A stretch of DNA of 34,368 nt from Clostridiaceae bacterium DTU079 (GCA_001512505.1 LFSC01000043.1:1-34368); one strand, 5' to 3'; positions 8,291 to 17,346 are shown, counted from the first letter of the stretch. Program-made: numbers and translations. The notes: a model not told the origin generated them from the letters alone.

Positions 8291-9243
8291 AGATTGCTCC
8301 CATTGTTTCCGGAATATTGATAATTGTCATGTCGATAATGCTTTTTACCGGGCTGATAAATTTTGATAACAGCATAATCAAATTTCTTGTCCGGGGAAAC
8401 CGGCTGTTTGCGGACAGCAATTATGAACAGGCTTTAAATGCCTATAACGAAGGCTTAAAGAAGGATTCTGAGAATTTAAAGTTAAATTACAATTCCGGAC
8501 AGGCAGCGTATCTTTTGGAGGATTACCAAAACGCCGTTATGTATTTTGACAAGGCTTGCGATACACCGGAAAGATATCTTAATTCGGGTAACTCCAGCTT
8601 GAAACTGGGGGATAACACGGAAGATGTTAATCAAAAAATACAGTATTATAAGCAGGCTCTGGATACATATAAAAAGGGTATACTGGCTTTTCCTGAAAAC
8701 GTGCCTTTAAAATATAACTACGAATATGTAAAAAAGAAGCTTGAGGAGCTCGACGTCGACAACAGTGAAAATCGGAATGATGAAGAAAACAAGGATGAAA
8801 ATGAAGAAAACCAAGAAAACCAAAGTCAGGATGGCAAGCAGAATGGTCAGGATAATTCACAGCAGCAAAACGAAGATGAACAGGGCAATAGTTCACAAAG
8901 CGGGGATGAAGACCAAAAAGATGAAACGCAGCAGGATAGTACAAAACAGAATCAAAATCAATCAGAAGGCCAGCAGTCCGGGCAAGATAAGGATAACAAT
9001 CAGGATGAAAAATCCGGCGCTGAGTCAAAAGAAGAACATGGTGACGGGAAAAACGGGAACGAAGAAGACAAAAATGATGCCGGTTACAGTCCGGAATCAG
9101 AAGGATCCGATTCCCAGGAAGGAGAAATTGACGACAGCCTTTTGCAGCAAGTACTTAGAATGCTGGAGAGGCAGGAGGAAGAAGCTCTGAAGAACAATCA
9201 GGAGGTTAGAAACAAGGGTGAGGAGGATGAATATGACTGGTAA
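8287..9243 (+). CDS. batC: BatC-like TPR protein with acidic low-complexity tail
   Basis: The 318-aa product has an N-terminal membrane segment (about 4-24) and then TPR-like helical repeats (about 33-155: NRLFADSNYEQALNAYNEGL, LNYNSGQAAYLLEDYQNAV, QYYKQALDTYKKGILAFPEN). About 125 residues of Glu/Asp/Gln/Asn-rich low-complexity sequence follow, and then a short conserved-looking end (LLQQVLRMLERQEEEALKN) as in BatC proteins. TPR plus acidic tail between BatB and BatD is the standard Bat order. The tail is almost certainly disordered. The gene overlaps batB by four bases and batD by eleven. Confidence 0.88.
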   Translation: MKIAPIVSGILIIVMSIMLFTGLINFDNSIIKFLVRGNRLFADSNYEQALNAYNEGLKKDSENLKLNYNSGQAAYLLEDYQNAVMYFDKACDTPERYLNSGNSSLKLGDNTEDVNQKIQYYKQALDTYKKGILAFPENVPLKYNYEYVKKKLEELDVDNSENRNDEENKDENEENQENQSQDGKQNGQDNSQQQNEDEQGNSSQSGDEDQKDETQQDSTKQNQNQSEGQQSGQDKDNNQDEKSGAESKEEHGDGKNGNEEDKNDAGYSPESEGSDSQEGEIDDSLLQQVLRMLERQEEEALKNNQEVRNKGEEDEYDW

Positions 9244-10888
9244 TAGAATAAAGAATATCTTCCTGTTATTTATATTAATAATTACAATTTTGGGGTCGGA
9301 GGCAAAGGTTTTGGCGGCAAATCCCGAATTTCGCCTGGAAATTGACAGTTTGAGTCTTCAAAAAGGGGTAAGCACCAATCTGGTTCTTTCCGTCATAAAT
9401 GCCAAAGGGGCTAAACTTTTAGAAATTGAGGGATTGGAAAACTTTGAAGTGCTGACAAGCGGCCAATCCGCATCAACCCGAGTGGTTAACGGCAAAGTAA
9501 GCTTTCAGAGCGATATCAGTTATGTAATAATGCCTAAGAGAGAAGGTCAGTTCACACTTCAGGGAATTTTGGAATATGAGGGTACCCAGTATCAAACAAA
9601 TAAGTTAACGGTAAATGTAAAGGATTCGGGAAATGTAGGGGAAGAGGAAGCTGAGAATATATTTATTAAAACGATTGTTTCAGAAAATGAGATATATTTA
9701 GGACAGAAGATTGTTCTGTCCTATGAACTGTATTCCCGATATAATATTGATGATTTTGGCTTTTTGGATAATGTTGAAATAGACGGATTTATTGTGAATG
9801 AGATACCTCAGGATGATTTGAAGGCCAATTATGTTTATATTGGCAGCAAAAAGTATGTGAAATATGAAGCTAAGCAAATGTATTTAACACCGATAAAAGC
9901 CGGCACATTTTCAATACCGGAATATAATTTTCAGGTCAATATCAGTACAGGAGGTTTTTTCAGCTCTTCCCAGGCCAATTATTTAAAAACCGAATCAAAG
10001 GAGATTAAAGTAAAACCCCTTCCCCAGGCTAACAGACCGGTGGATTTTTCCGGAATCGTGGGAAATTTGAAAATAGAATCCAAGTACAGCAGTAACAAGG
10101 TTTCCTATGGCAATTCACTGACACTTCAGGTTACAGCTTCCGGGAACTGTGATCTTTCGCTGCTGGATAAAATAGTAAAGGACGGTATTCCGGAATTTTC
10201 GGTTTTTGAAACGGAGAAAGATGTTGAAGAAAGTATTGTGGACAATAAATATTTTGCCAGCAAGGAATTTGAAATTATATTGGTGCCGAAAAAGGGCGGA
10301 GATTTAGTAATTGATCCCATTTATATATCTTACTTTGATACTGAGTCCGAAAGCTATAAGCGGGCTGAAATTCCCGGTACAACCATTACCGTAAGCGGAG
10401 ATGCACCGGTGGTTCAAACTCAACAATCAAGCGGTGAGGCAGCAGTTGAAAAGATCAAGATAGATCAAATAGGCTATATCCCTAAAAATGATGGTTATTT
10501 TACCCTTCGGCTGAAAAAGGAGCACATATATATTTCTTTGGCTGTAATGGTAATTTTGTCTCTTATTGTGCTTGCGGTTTTTGCTATTCTAAAGGGTAAA
10601 AAGAAGGAAGACAAAAACCTTCGGGAAATGTACAAGAGGATAGACAATTCAAGGGATAAAAATGAAATTTACGGTATATTGAATGATGTGATCAAGAATC
10701 ATTTCAATATAAGCATGAAAGCCAGCTCCAAGGTTGAGATAAGAGCAAGACTGGGGCAGCATGAAATTACTCAAAGGGTATTGGAAATCATGGATAGTAT
10801 GGAAAACGGCAGTAATCAGCCGGTTAAAGATATTAATTACTTTAAAGACAATGTAAAGAGAATATGCAAAATGCTTCAGAGTACTTAG
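9233..10888 (+). CDS. batD: BatD-type membrane protein
   Basis: This is the last gene of the Bat operon. The product has a signal peptide (about 1-25, ending LAAN), a long exported beta-sandwich region (about 27-420) and a membrane helix (about 433-453, IYISLAVMVILSLIVLAVFA). A cytoplasmic C-terminal domain of about 95 residues contains LNDVIKNHFNISMKA, VEIRARL and VKDINYFKDNVKRI. BatD proteins display this build. I chose ATG at 9233 because AGGAGG at 9221-9226 is ideally placed for it; an upstream GTG at 9218 would put the ribosome site inside the coding frame. The product is about 551 aa. The stop is only seven bases from the end of the convergent helicase-loader gene, so no terminator fits between. 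Confidence 0.9.
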   Translation: MTGNRIKNIFLLFILIITILGSEAKVLAANPEFRLEIDSLSLQKGVSTNLVLSVINAKGAKLLEIEGLENFEVLTSGQSASTRVVNGKVSFQSDISYVIMPKREGQFTLQGILEYEGTQYQTNKLTVNVKDSGNVGEEEAENIFIKTIVSENEIYLGQKIVLSYELYSRYNIDDFGFLDNVEIDGFIVNEIPQDDLKANYVYIGSKKYVKYEAKQMYLTPIKAGTFSIPEYNFQVNISTGGFFSSSQANYLKTESKEIKVKPLPQANRPVDFSGIVGNLKIESKYSSNKVSYGNSLTLQVTASGNCDLSLLDKIVKDGIPEFSVFETEKDVEESIVDNKYFASKEFEIILVPKKGGDLVIDPIYISYFDTESESYKRAEIPGTTITVSGDAPVVQTQQSSGEAAVEKIKIDQIGYIPKNDGYFTLRLKKEHIYISLAVMVILSLIVLAVFAILKGKKKEDKNLREMYKRIDNSRDKNEIYGILNDVIKNHFNISMKASSKVEIRARLGQHEITQRVLEIMDSMENGSNQPVKDINYFKDNVKRICKMLQST

Positions 10889-10895
10889 CGGTTTT

Positions 10896-11924
10896 TCAAT
10901 TTTGGGCAATTTTCTTTAACATTCGAATATCCTCCCCGGCAAATCTGAACAGGTCAAACCCTCCTATTATTCTTGATGCCACTCTTTCGTCATAGTACTC
11001 ATGGAGCTTGTTTATTCCTATGTTTGTAGAGATTATGGTCTTGCAGGGAGCAGATAAATTATTCTTTTGCCGGGTGGTCAAAATATTTAAAAGCTCTGCA
11101 TACCTTGCGGCTGTTGGAGATTCGGTTCCGAGATCGTCTATTATTAGGAGCTCCACACTGAAGATGTTGGAATAGCCTGTATCGTCAGTAATATTGTCCT
11201 TTAGGGTCATCAGCCTGTAATCGTTAATGGTTTTAAATAAAACCGGCGCAGTTTGGTATAACACGGTTTTACCCCTTTTTAAAAGCTCTGCGGCGATGCA
11301 GTTTATCATAAAGGTTTTACCGACACCGGTAGGACCGCTGAAAAACAGGTTTTTTTCTTCAGGGTTGTCCAAATTTTCAATAAAACTCAGTGCTCTTTCC
11401 CGGATTTTTAAAATATTTTCTCTAGGAGAAATTTTAATTCCGTATTTTTTTTCATCGATTTTGTCAGGAAACAGGCTTTCATTAAAATGTGAAAAATTCT
11501 CTTCGTCCAGCAGTTTTATATTGGATTGGCTAAACAGAAGGTTAATATAATTCTGCCGGTAACAAGAGCATATTTCCAGACCCGATGCCGTCTCAATAAA
11601 GCCGGTATCCTTGCAGCTTTTACATTCAAATTCCGGTTCAAGATAGTTTGCAGGAAAAGAGAATTCTAAAAGAAGCTGCTCTTTTTCTTTTTTTAAGCTT
11701 TCCAATTTTACCAGCAGTTCATCTATGACTTTTTCGGTCGGCTCGGTACCTAAAAGTATTGCTTTATTATATTTTATTCCGGTAAGCTGAATTTCCCTGT
11801 CTATTTCTTCAATCCGGGGTATTTTTTTATATACATGGTCTTTTTTTAATTGAACCCGGTCATATGCTGATTTTTGCTTTGCTTCATATTCATTTAATAT
11901 TATTCGATGGATACTGTTATTCAT
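10896..11924 (-). CDS. DnaC/DnaI-like replicative helicase loader (AAA+ ATPase)
   Basis: The 342-aa product has an N-terminal helical region (about 1-95), a probable zinc-binding cysteine cluster (Cys101, Cys104, Cys119, Cys121: CKSCKDTGF and ICSCYR) and an AAA+ domain. Walker A is GPTGVGKT (197-204), Walker B is LLIIDDLGTES, and IISTNIG plus the arginine-bearing DERVASRIIGGF follow. This is the layout of DnaI/DnaC loaders, which place the replicative helicase on DNA. IstB transposition helpers share the ATPase domain but lack this N-terminal part, and no insertion-sequence ends are present. It lies 34 bases downstream of a DnaD-like gene, the usual partner. The best ribosome site (AAGGAGG) is about 16 bases from the ATG, longer than normal; no better in-frame start is visible. 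Confidence 0.9.
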   Translation of the reverse strand: MNNSIHRIILNEYEAKQKSAYDRVQLKKDHVYKKIPRIEEIDREIQLTGIKYNKAILLGTEPTEKVIDELLVKLESLKKEKEQLLLEFSFPANYLEPEFECKSCKDTGFIETASGLEICSCYRQNYINLLFSQSNIKLLDEENFSHFNESLFPDKIDEKKYGIKISPRENILKIRERALSFIENLDNPEEKNLFFSGPTGVGKTFMINCIAAELLKRGKTVLYQTAPVLFKTINDYRLMTLKDNITDDTGYSNIFSVELLIIDDLGTESPTAARYAELLNILTTRQKNNLSAPCKTIISTNIGINKLHEYYDERVASRIIGGFDLFRFAGEDIRMLKKIAQN

Positions 11925-11958
11925 GGCAAATACTGTGATGCCTCCTTATAAAGCAGAT

Positions 11959-12933
11959 TTATGCATTTTCATAAAGGCTGTTGAGATAATCGTCATCATA
12001 TTTTCTCTGGTCATAATTATCCTTTTGAGGCACTGACGAAATCTCAGGAGCTTTTTTGACAGAGTTCTTTTTCTTCCTTGCGGCTTCATATTCCAATATA
12101 GCTTCTTTTGTTTTGAGGTTGTTGTTGTACCAGTCGGTTATAACGCTATCCAAGTAATTAAAATTCGGGTTGGTCTTTGAAGTAGTCTTTTTAAGTGCCA
12201 GTTCAATAACGTCAAAGTTGTATCCATAGTCCATAACCCACTTGGTGACATACTCCTCCTCATATTCGGTAAGATTTCTGTTGAGTTTAAGTTTTCTTAC
12301 TATTTTACCCCTTACGTCCTTAAACTTTTTGTATTCAATGGAGTAATTGTCCAAGTCAAAGGAGTTTCTTATATTTCTGCTTTTCCAATTTTCGGCAACC
12401 TTCTCTATGTAAGGTTTAACCAAGCCCTTCTGGTCAAAGCAATATTGAAACAACGAAAGCATTACATCCTCATCAAATTTATACCTGTCAAACCATGCAT
12501 CGATATCAGTATACCAGGATGGAGACATTACGCCCTGGAAAAAAGTATTGTTAATGGTATGTATAATTTCGCTGCGCCTCTTATTCTTTTCGCAATTCGC
12601 CGTAGCCTCTTCCGGTGTTGAAGTGGTTTTTAAACGATATAATTTCTTGATCTCTTTTTCTTTAAGGTCATGCAATACAAGACCGTCTTCCTTCCAAGTG
12701 AGAACACCGTGGCTTTCAAGCTGCAGAATACATTCTTTAACCTTTGCGATATCAAGTCCGAGACTTTTGGCAAATTCTTCGATGGAGGCGTTTTTACCGT
12801 GTTTACTTAAAAAAAGGCAGTACAGATATACCTTTACACTGTTACAGTCAAGCAAAGGCATGTATTCGGTGATAAAAATATCCGGAACCTGAGTATCCGA
12901 ATACAATATGGATTTGTAAGACTCAAAAAACAT
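11959..12933 (-). CDS. DnaD-like replication initiation protein
   Basis: This is a 324-aa protein of the DnaD/DnaB family, which acts in primosome assembly ahead of helicase loading. The N-terminal ~80 residues look like a winged-helix domain (SVKVYLYCLFLSKHGKNASI, then EEFAKSLGLDIAKVKECIL). Two C-terminal DnaD-type helical repeats follow (about 140-200, and 230-285 with LTEYEEEYVTKWVMDYGYNF and ending NYLDSVITDWYNNNLKT). The YxxxIxxxW element that marks the family is clear. I chose ATG at 12933 because GAGGGG (12942-12947) is well placed for it; the TTG at 12975 would make it 14 residues longer but has no good ribosome site. The helicase loader follows on the same strand, so the two form a primosome operon. 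Confidence 0.88.
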   Translation of the reverse strand: MFFESYKSILYSDTQVPDIFITEYMPLLDCNSVKVYLYCLFLSKHGKNASIEEFAKSLGLDIAKVKECILQLESHGVLTWKEDGLVLHDLKEKEIKKLYRLKTTSTPEEATANCEKNKRRSEIIHTINNTFFQGVMSPSWYTDIDAWFDRYKFDEDVMLSLFQYCFDQKGLVKPYIEKVAENWKSRNIRNSFDLDNYSIEYKKFKDVRGKIVRKLKLNRNLTEYEEEYVTKWVMDYGYNFDVIELALKKTTSKTNPNFNYLDSVITDWYNNNLKTKEAILEYEAARKKKNSVKKAPEISSVPQKDNYDQRKYDDDYLNSLYENA

Positions 12934-12984
12934 ATAATCATCCCCTCGTTGTAATGGGAAAATATTCTTCTGCAAGTATTTCTA

Positions 12985-12990
12985 ATTATA
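12985..12990 (-). promoter_or_regulatory. Possible -10 element for the dnaD-like/helicase-loader operon
   Basis: TATAAT on the minus strand lies about 52 bases before the chosen ATG. No good -35 hexamer is seen 16-18 bases upstream, so this is tentative. Confidence 0.4.
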
Positions 12991-13130
12991 TCATATAAAA
13001 TTGACATGTTACAGGAATAATAAACCTAATGTAGTGCATTCTATTAAAGAATGCGAAAGTTTAAACAAGAATATGTGGGGTTTTTGCATCGAGCAAAATT
13101 ATTTAATAGGTTTAAAACATGCAAATAATG

Positions 13131-13159
13131 TTGTTGATTTTTTTCTCAATTTATATTAT
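13131..13159 (+). promoter_or_regulatory. Probable tRNA promoter
   Basis: TTGTTG (13131-13136) and TATTAT (13154-13159) are 17 bases apart and end about 24 bases before the mature tRNA. Other A/T-rich -10 registers are possible in the same stretch. Confidence 0.45.
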
Positions 13160-13183
13160 TATATTATTTGTTGATAAACCTAT

Positions 13184-13260
13184 GTGCCCATAGCTCAATT
13201 GGATAGAGCGTTTGACTACGGATCAAAAGGTTAGGGGTTCGACTCCTCTTGGGCACGCCA
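13184..13260 (+). tRNA. tRNA-Arg (anticodon ACG)
   Basis: The 77-base cloverleaf includes an encoded CCA end. The acceptor stem GTGCCCA pairs with TGGGCAC. The D-arm contains TAGCTCAATTGGATAGAGC. The anticodon stem TTTGA/TCAAA closes the loop CTACGGA, with ACG as anticodon. The T-arm is AGGGGTTCGACTCCTCT. ACG, normally read as ICG after deamination, decodes CGU, CGC and CGA arginine codons. Confidence 0.97.
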
Positions 13261-13263
13261 TTT

Positions 13264-13300
13264 ATCCCGATTCAACATTTGTTGGACATCGGGATTTTTT
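13264..13300 (+). terminator. Rho-independent terminator of the tRNA-Arg gene
   Basis: The stem ATCCCGAT (13264-13271) pairs with ATCGGGAT (13288-13295), with further CAACA/TGTTG pairing inside, and TTTTTTATTTT follows. It starts three bases after the tRNA, so the tRNA is a single-gene unit. Confidence 0.88.
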
Positions 13301-13381
13301 ATTTTAGTAATTTTCCTTCTACGTATCTTCTATATAAAAAGATTATGTATTGGCAGCAAGAACGGTTTAATAAGCAAGAAA

Positions 13382-13424
13382 TTAAAAAATAAACAGCCTT
13401 TCAACTTAAGTGAAAGGCTGTTTA
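13382..13424 (-). terminator. Rho-independent terminator of the beta-propeller protein gene
   Basis: A perfect 13-bp stem (13391-13403 with 13411-13423, AAACAGCCTTTCA) has a seven-base loop. On the minus strand it runs into ATTTTTTAAT (13381-13390), so it ends the gene that stops at 13447. Confidence 0.88.
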
Positions 13425-13446
13425 AACATTAAGATTTTGTTAATTT

Positions 13447-14484
13447 CTAAAAATCTTCCGGAGTAAAGATATTTTCAATTACGGATATTGTGTTATCACT
13501 CAAATCAAGCTTGCAAAGATCCATTTTAGTTTTTGAAGGTCTACTGTCTGTATACTTTCTTCTTTCGTTCAAAATAAAGTAGAGATTTTTGTCACTATAG
13601 CAAAAGCCGGTTAAGCTTTTTTCAGAGGTATAGCCATTTTCGGTAATCTGATCATATTTAGTGACAAGATTAAGCTTGTTGTCCTTTTTGGATATACTGA
13701 ATATAGCTGTAAACTTAGGATCTTGATTGGAACGAGCTTCAAAATACATGGTGTCGTCAATATAATATTTGGAACTTTTTACAAATACATTAGAGTATTC
13801 TTTTCTTATGCTTGCATCCAAGTCGGCTTGAGTAAAAGGGAAATTCAATAACATTATATTATTATACTGTTCATCGGATACATCACCGTTGTATTTTCCG
13901 TCTATTGACACGGCTTTATATTTGCTTTCAAGCCTTCCGGTCGGATTGCCCAGCGCATTTTTACCGCCATCAGGATAAAAAATAACTAATCTATGAATTA
14001 TTATGTCATTGGCAACAAGCATTGAACCTACTCGCTGACAGCTTACAGTGGTTACTTCAGTCCTATCGGAACCGTCAAAAGATTGTTTTATAATATAATG
14101 GGTAGTGTTTGTAGTGGGAACTTCGCTGCTTGGAATATCACTTTTGGAATAATATAAATAATTATTATAGATATTGATATTTGAAATATTTCCGGCCTCA
14201 AGTTCAAGCTTATTTGAGCCGTCTTTATTGATTCTGTAGAGACCATTGCCGTTTGAATAAAAAATATATTCATCTGTGGCAGCTATTTCACTGCAGATTA
14301 ATGAGTTTTTGACATTTAGATCAAGATTGATTGGTTTATTTAACATTTCTTTAATAAAAGGCGGTTGAGAATTTTTGTTAGAGGTAAATCTCGATATAAA
14401 TACAATAGCCAATATAATAATTAATGTGGGCAAGGCAATCAAAATTATTTTAGTAGAATTTTTATTGTTTTTTTCACTGCTCAT
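13447..14484 (-). CDS. Membrane-anchored probable beta-propeller protein (DUF5050-like)
   Basis: This 345-aa protein has one N-terminal membrane anchor (about 13-33, IILIALPTLIIILAIVFISR) after a short basic/Asn-rich head, with the rest outside. The outer part has repeats such as YIFYSNGNGLYRINKDGSNK, NIYNNYLYYSKSD and LYFILNERRKY. These alternate short strands with 'Y-Y/F..DGS' turns and suggest a DUF5050-type propeller. No catalytic motif is visible, and I cannot name a function. I chose ATG at 14484 because AGGAGG lies six bases before it; the ATG at 14538 lacks a ribosome site. Both sides carry signals (TATAAT upstream, a perfect terminator downstream), so it is a one-gene unit. Confidence 0.75.
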   Translation of the reverse strand: MSSEKNNKNSTKIILIALPTLIIILAIVFISRFTSNKNSQPPFIKEMLNKPINLDLNVKNSLICSEIAATDEYIFYSNGNGLYRINKDGSNKLELEAGNISNINIYNNYLYYSKSDIPSSEVPTTNTTHYIIKQSFDGSDRTEVTTVSCQRVGSMLVANDIIIHRLVIFYPDGGKNALGNPTGRLESKYKAVSIDGKYNGDVSDEQYNNIMLLNFPFTQADLDASIRKEYSNVFVKSSKYYIDDTMYFEARSNQDPKFTAIFSISKKDNKLNLVTKYDQITENGYTSEKSLTGFCYSDKNLYFILNERRKYTDSRPSKTKMDLCKLDLSDNTISVIENIFTPEDF

Positions 14485-14561
14485 TTTTGACCTCCTGATA
14501 AAACTAAAATGTTTTTGATATGCTTTTAAATGTAGCATATTAAATTGAATAGCATGTACAT

Positions 14562-14567
14562 ATTATA
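14562..14567 (-). promoter_or_regulatory. Possible -10 element for the beta-propeller protein gene
   Basis: TATAAT on the minus strand lies about 78 bases before the ATG at 14484; the -35 region is poor. The rest of 14568-14763 is A/T-rich sequence in which I see no gene. Confidence 0.4.
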
Positions 14568-14763
14568 ACATAAACATGAGTGCTTTGCATATTATTAATT
14601 TTTTTTTGGCGTGCATTGCTTTAATAAAAATAAAATGCATATAATAGAAAATGGTAATTAATTAATAATATGTTAACGATTGATTGGTTTATTATCATAG
14701 AAAAGAAGAAAAAAGAAAAGAATCATAAAATAATAAAGAATAGTATAATAGAAATGTATGTAA

Positions 14764-14812
14764 ATGCAAAAAAAGTGATACCCCACAATGTATGCAGGGT
14801 ATCACTTTTTTA
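14764..14812 (-). terminator. Terminator of the first CAO-vWA module
   Basis: AAAAAAGTGATACCC (14769-14783) pairs with GGGTATCACTTTTT (14797-14810). The stem has an A-run on one side and a T-run on the other, so it could work in both directions. It begins six bases after the stop of the vWA-like gene at 14818. Confidence 0.88.
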
Positions 14813-14817
14813 TATTG

Positions 14818-17214
14818 TTAGTTTATATCTTTGTTATAAGTTACTTTAACAGTTACTTCATTAAAGTCAACCTTATATTCATAGAGATTACTATCTTCGT
14901 CTTTAAAAGTGTATGTTATTGAAGCGTTAGATATATTGAATGTTTTTTCGATTTTTAATTCATTTGTACTACCGCTAAAGCTGTTGTCATCATTATTAGC
15001 AAATAATTCAACTGAAATACTACCGGCAGTTAAGTCGTAATCTTTACCATTTGCAGTGGAAAGTAATTTTACATACCTATTAATCTCTTCCATGGTAAAG
15101 TCATACGATATTTTATAAGAATCACTGCTAGAGATATACGGTATGTCAGTATTGTTTAGTTCTTTTACTCTGTCTGTAAAGTTTATTTTTAATTTAGTTG
15201 GTTTTAATGCTTTCGGTAATTCCAATTCGAATTTAGCAGCCTCGATATTGAGATCTTCTACTGCCAGTCTTGTTTTAAATTCATTAGTGAATTTTGCCAG
15301 TTGTCGGATAATAAACTTCTCTAATTCAAAATTGTCAACTTGTTCTTTTGTCGGGCAGTAGTAAGCATCATCGTCGGTAATAACACGTTCTTGATTCGGT
15401 GTAACAGGAATACCAAGGTTTGCTGCCAAATCAATAAGTTGAGGTACTAGTACCCTTGGGTTGCCGAAATCGTCAACGTTTGAATCTTCGCGGAATTTTG
15501 ATAAGTCGACCAAAATTGTGTGAATGTTGCCTTTGTTGGCATTATTGTAGTTGTTTATTTCAGATACCATTCTTTCTACATAATCATTTCCTTTGGAGTC
15601 ACCTTCCTCTATATCAGTAAAGTTTATATTAACATCTTTATTTAAATCTGTCTCAAAATCACCATCTTCATTAAAGGTATATGCATTTGGGTCCATTCCT
15701 GTAAAGATGATTAAGAATTTTTCTGCTTTATTATCGGATAATTCACTATTAAATATACCAAGAGCTCTTCTAATGGCATCACCGAGATTACTTTTTTCTG
15801 TCTTAGTATCCGCATTTAATGAACTGACGTAGCTTTTAAGCTGTGATTGTTCAGTTCTAATGTCGTAGAATTTCCAACCACCCGCATTAATGTCAAAATC
15901 ATTTATATCAGCGTAGTCTGAATATTTTATTATACCTACTTTAGTTTGATCATCGAATAAATCGGATATGTGCTCGATTGCTGCTCTAACAGTGTCGAAT
16001 CCTTCTGTACGTGTTATACCGCCTCCAAATTCCTTTTTCTGTGATTCTGAAGGACCTTTAAAATCAGCGACGCCTGACTCAGCAACGATATTATTGGCAA
16101 CAAAGCATCCCTGAAGATTAACAGCGTCACCATGTATCGTTATTGTTCCGTTAGGGGCAAATGCAATCGATTTAATAAGTGAAGATCCTGCTTCAAAACT
16201 AATATCACCGTATTTGGATAGCAAAATAATGTTATCATAACTATCTAGAGCATTTCCCTGACCCTGTAATTGAATATTGCCGGTAGCAAATATAAAAGCA
16301 CTTTTAGCATTCGGGTCTAAAGCTTGTCTGATTTCGGGCACACTTATTTTCAGGTTACCGTCAAAATACATATTGTCTCTCAGATAGAATGTGCCACCTT
16401 CAATATAGTAGTTTACTATTGTTTCACCATCAACGGTGTAGGCATTTTCATTTTCACCGATTCTTCTTTCTTCTCTTCTTACGTAAATATCAGGGGATTT
16501 GTCATCAAAACGACAAATATTGCCTCCATTAGGAAAATGAAATTCCTTTGTTATTTCTTTAAAGATATATTTGGCTCTTTCCTCTTCAGGGTATTGAGAG
16601 AGTTGGCCCTCTATTTCGCCCTGAATAAAATCAAATAATTCCTTAAAATTCCCCTCCGAATCGGACACTAATTTATCATCGTTTCTATGAGCTTCTTCAT
16701 AGGTCATTTTAACTTCTGTACCGCCTATGTAGTTGGAGTGGGTACCTGTTTTTTCATAGTAGCGAGCTACGCCGTCTATAGTGGTTGGACCGGTTACTTT
16801 AAGAGTTTCTCTTACAAATATGCTCCCTTCAATTTCCGTTTTGTTTCCTTGAAACATTAAATCTGTAAGGGAATAGAAGCAATTGCTTAATATGAAATCT
16901 ATTATTGACGGTGTTTCAGTAGATAAATAGCAAGAATCAAACAAAACTATAGCTTCTTTATTGATGGGTTTTTGCTTAACAGATATTTCTCCATCATGAT
17001 CTAAAGTGATATTGACTAAATTGTGCAAATCAACTGCGGCAGGAGAAACTGAGCTATTGCTGTCTAATTCAAAGTCTGCAATGTCATTGAAATTGCCAGC
17101 AGCAAAAACAGTTAATTCAGGATAAAGATCATTACCTGAAAAAAGAGCAAAGCTGGCAAGAAAAACAAAAACTGTTAAGACTGCACATGATCTTTTAAGA
17201 AACCTCTTTTTCAT
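14818..17214 (-). CDS. Secreted vWA-like protein with inserted polymer/beta-helix-like region (copy 1)
   Basis: The exported protein is 798 aa, with a signal peptide (about 1-38, ending TVFAA). Residues 88-98 (AIVLFDSCYLS) look like the first strand and metal-site loop of a vWA domain, with DSCYxS in place of DxSxS. A long insertion follows, of which about 275-388 (DGNLKISVPEI, FIFATGNIQLQG, YGDISFEAGSS, APNGTITIHGDAVNLQG) resembles bactofilin/pilin-associated beta-helix repeats. Typical vWA features then resume: DQTKVGIIKYSD, SNLGDAIRRALGIF (metal-site Thr as Ser) and FLIIFTGMDPN in place of TDG. A C-terminal beta domain (about 640-798) ends the protein. I chose ATG at 17214 (GGGAGG eight bases upstream) over the ATG at 17250. 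It is the second gene of a duplicated pair; function unknown. Confidence 0.82.
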   Translation of the reverse strand: MKKRFLKRSCAVLTVFVFLASFALFSGNDLYPELTVFAAGNFNDIADFELDSNSSVSPAAVDLHNLVNITLDHDGEISVKQKPINKEAIVLFDSCYLSTETPSIIDFILSNCFYSLTDLMFQGNKTEIEGSIFVRETLKVTGPTTIDGVARYYEKTGTHSNYIGGTEVKMTYEEAHRNDDKLVSDSEGNFKELFDFIQGEIEGQLSQYPEEERAKYIFKEITKEFHFPNGGNICRFDDKSPDIYVRREERRIGENENAYTVDGETIVNYYIEGGTFYLRDNMYFDGNLKISVPEIRQALDPNAKSAFIFATGNIQLQGQGNALDSYDNIILLSKYGDISFEAGSSLIKSIAFAPNGTITIHGDAVNLQGCFVANNIVAESGVADFKGPSESQKKEFGGGITRTEGFDTVRAAIEHISDLFDDQTKVGIIKYSDYADINDFDINAGGWKFYDIRTEQSQLKSYVSSLNADTKTEKSNLGDAIRRALGIFNSELSDNKAEKFLIIFTGMDPNAYTFNEDGDFETDLNKDVNINFTDIEEGDSKGNDYVERMVSEINNYNNANKGNIHTILVDLSKFREDSNVDDFGNPRVLVPQLIDLAANLGIPVTPNQERVITDDDAYYCPTKEQVDNFELEKFIIRQLAKFTNEFKTRLAVEDLNIEAAKFELELPKALKPTKLKINFTDRVKELNNTDIPYISSSDSYKISYDFTMEEINRYVKLLSTANGKDYDLTAGSISVELFANNDDNSFSGSTNELKIEKTFNISNASITYTFKDEDSNLYEYKVDFNEVTVKVTYNKDIN

Positions 17215-17346
17215 TATACGTACCTCCCTAAAATAATATGGTATTGCCACTTTTATATAAATACTAGGTCACGTGATATTCGGCAAAATATCTTTGTTAT
17301 CTTTATCTATTATCTTTATCTCTACAAATTAACAACTTTTTACAAG

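Noticed and set aside
8741..9190. 149-codon plus-strand ORF inside batC
   Set aside because: It is a Lys/Met/Arg-rich shift of the repetitive GAA/CAG-rich acidic tail of BatC, without a ribosome site.
10896..11924. IstB transposition helper of an IS21-type element
   Set aside because: A long N-terminal region with a Cys cluster and a DnaD-like neighbour fit a helicase loader; no transposase or inverted ends are present.
13036..13054. Short inverted repeat GCATTC/GAATGC upstream of the tRNA
   Set aside because: A six-base stem in A/T-rich intergenic DNA is easily due to chance and has no clear partner feature.
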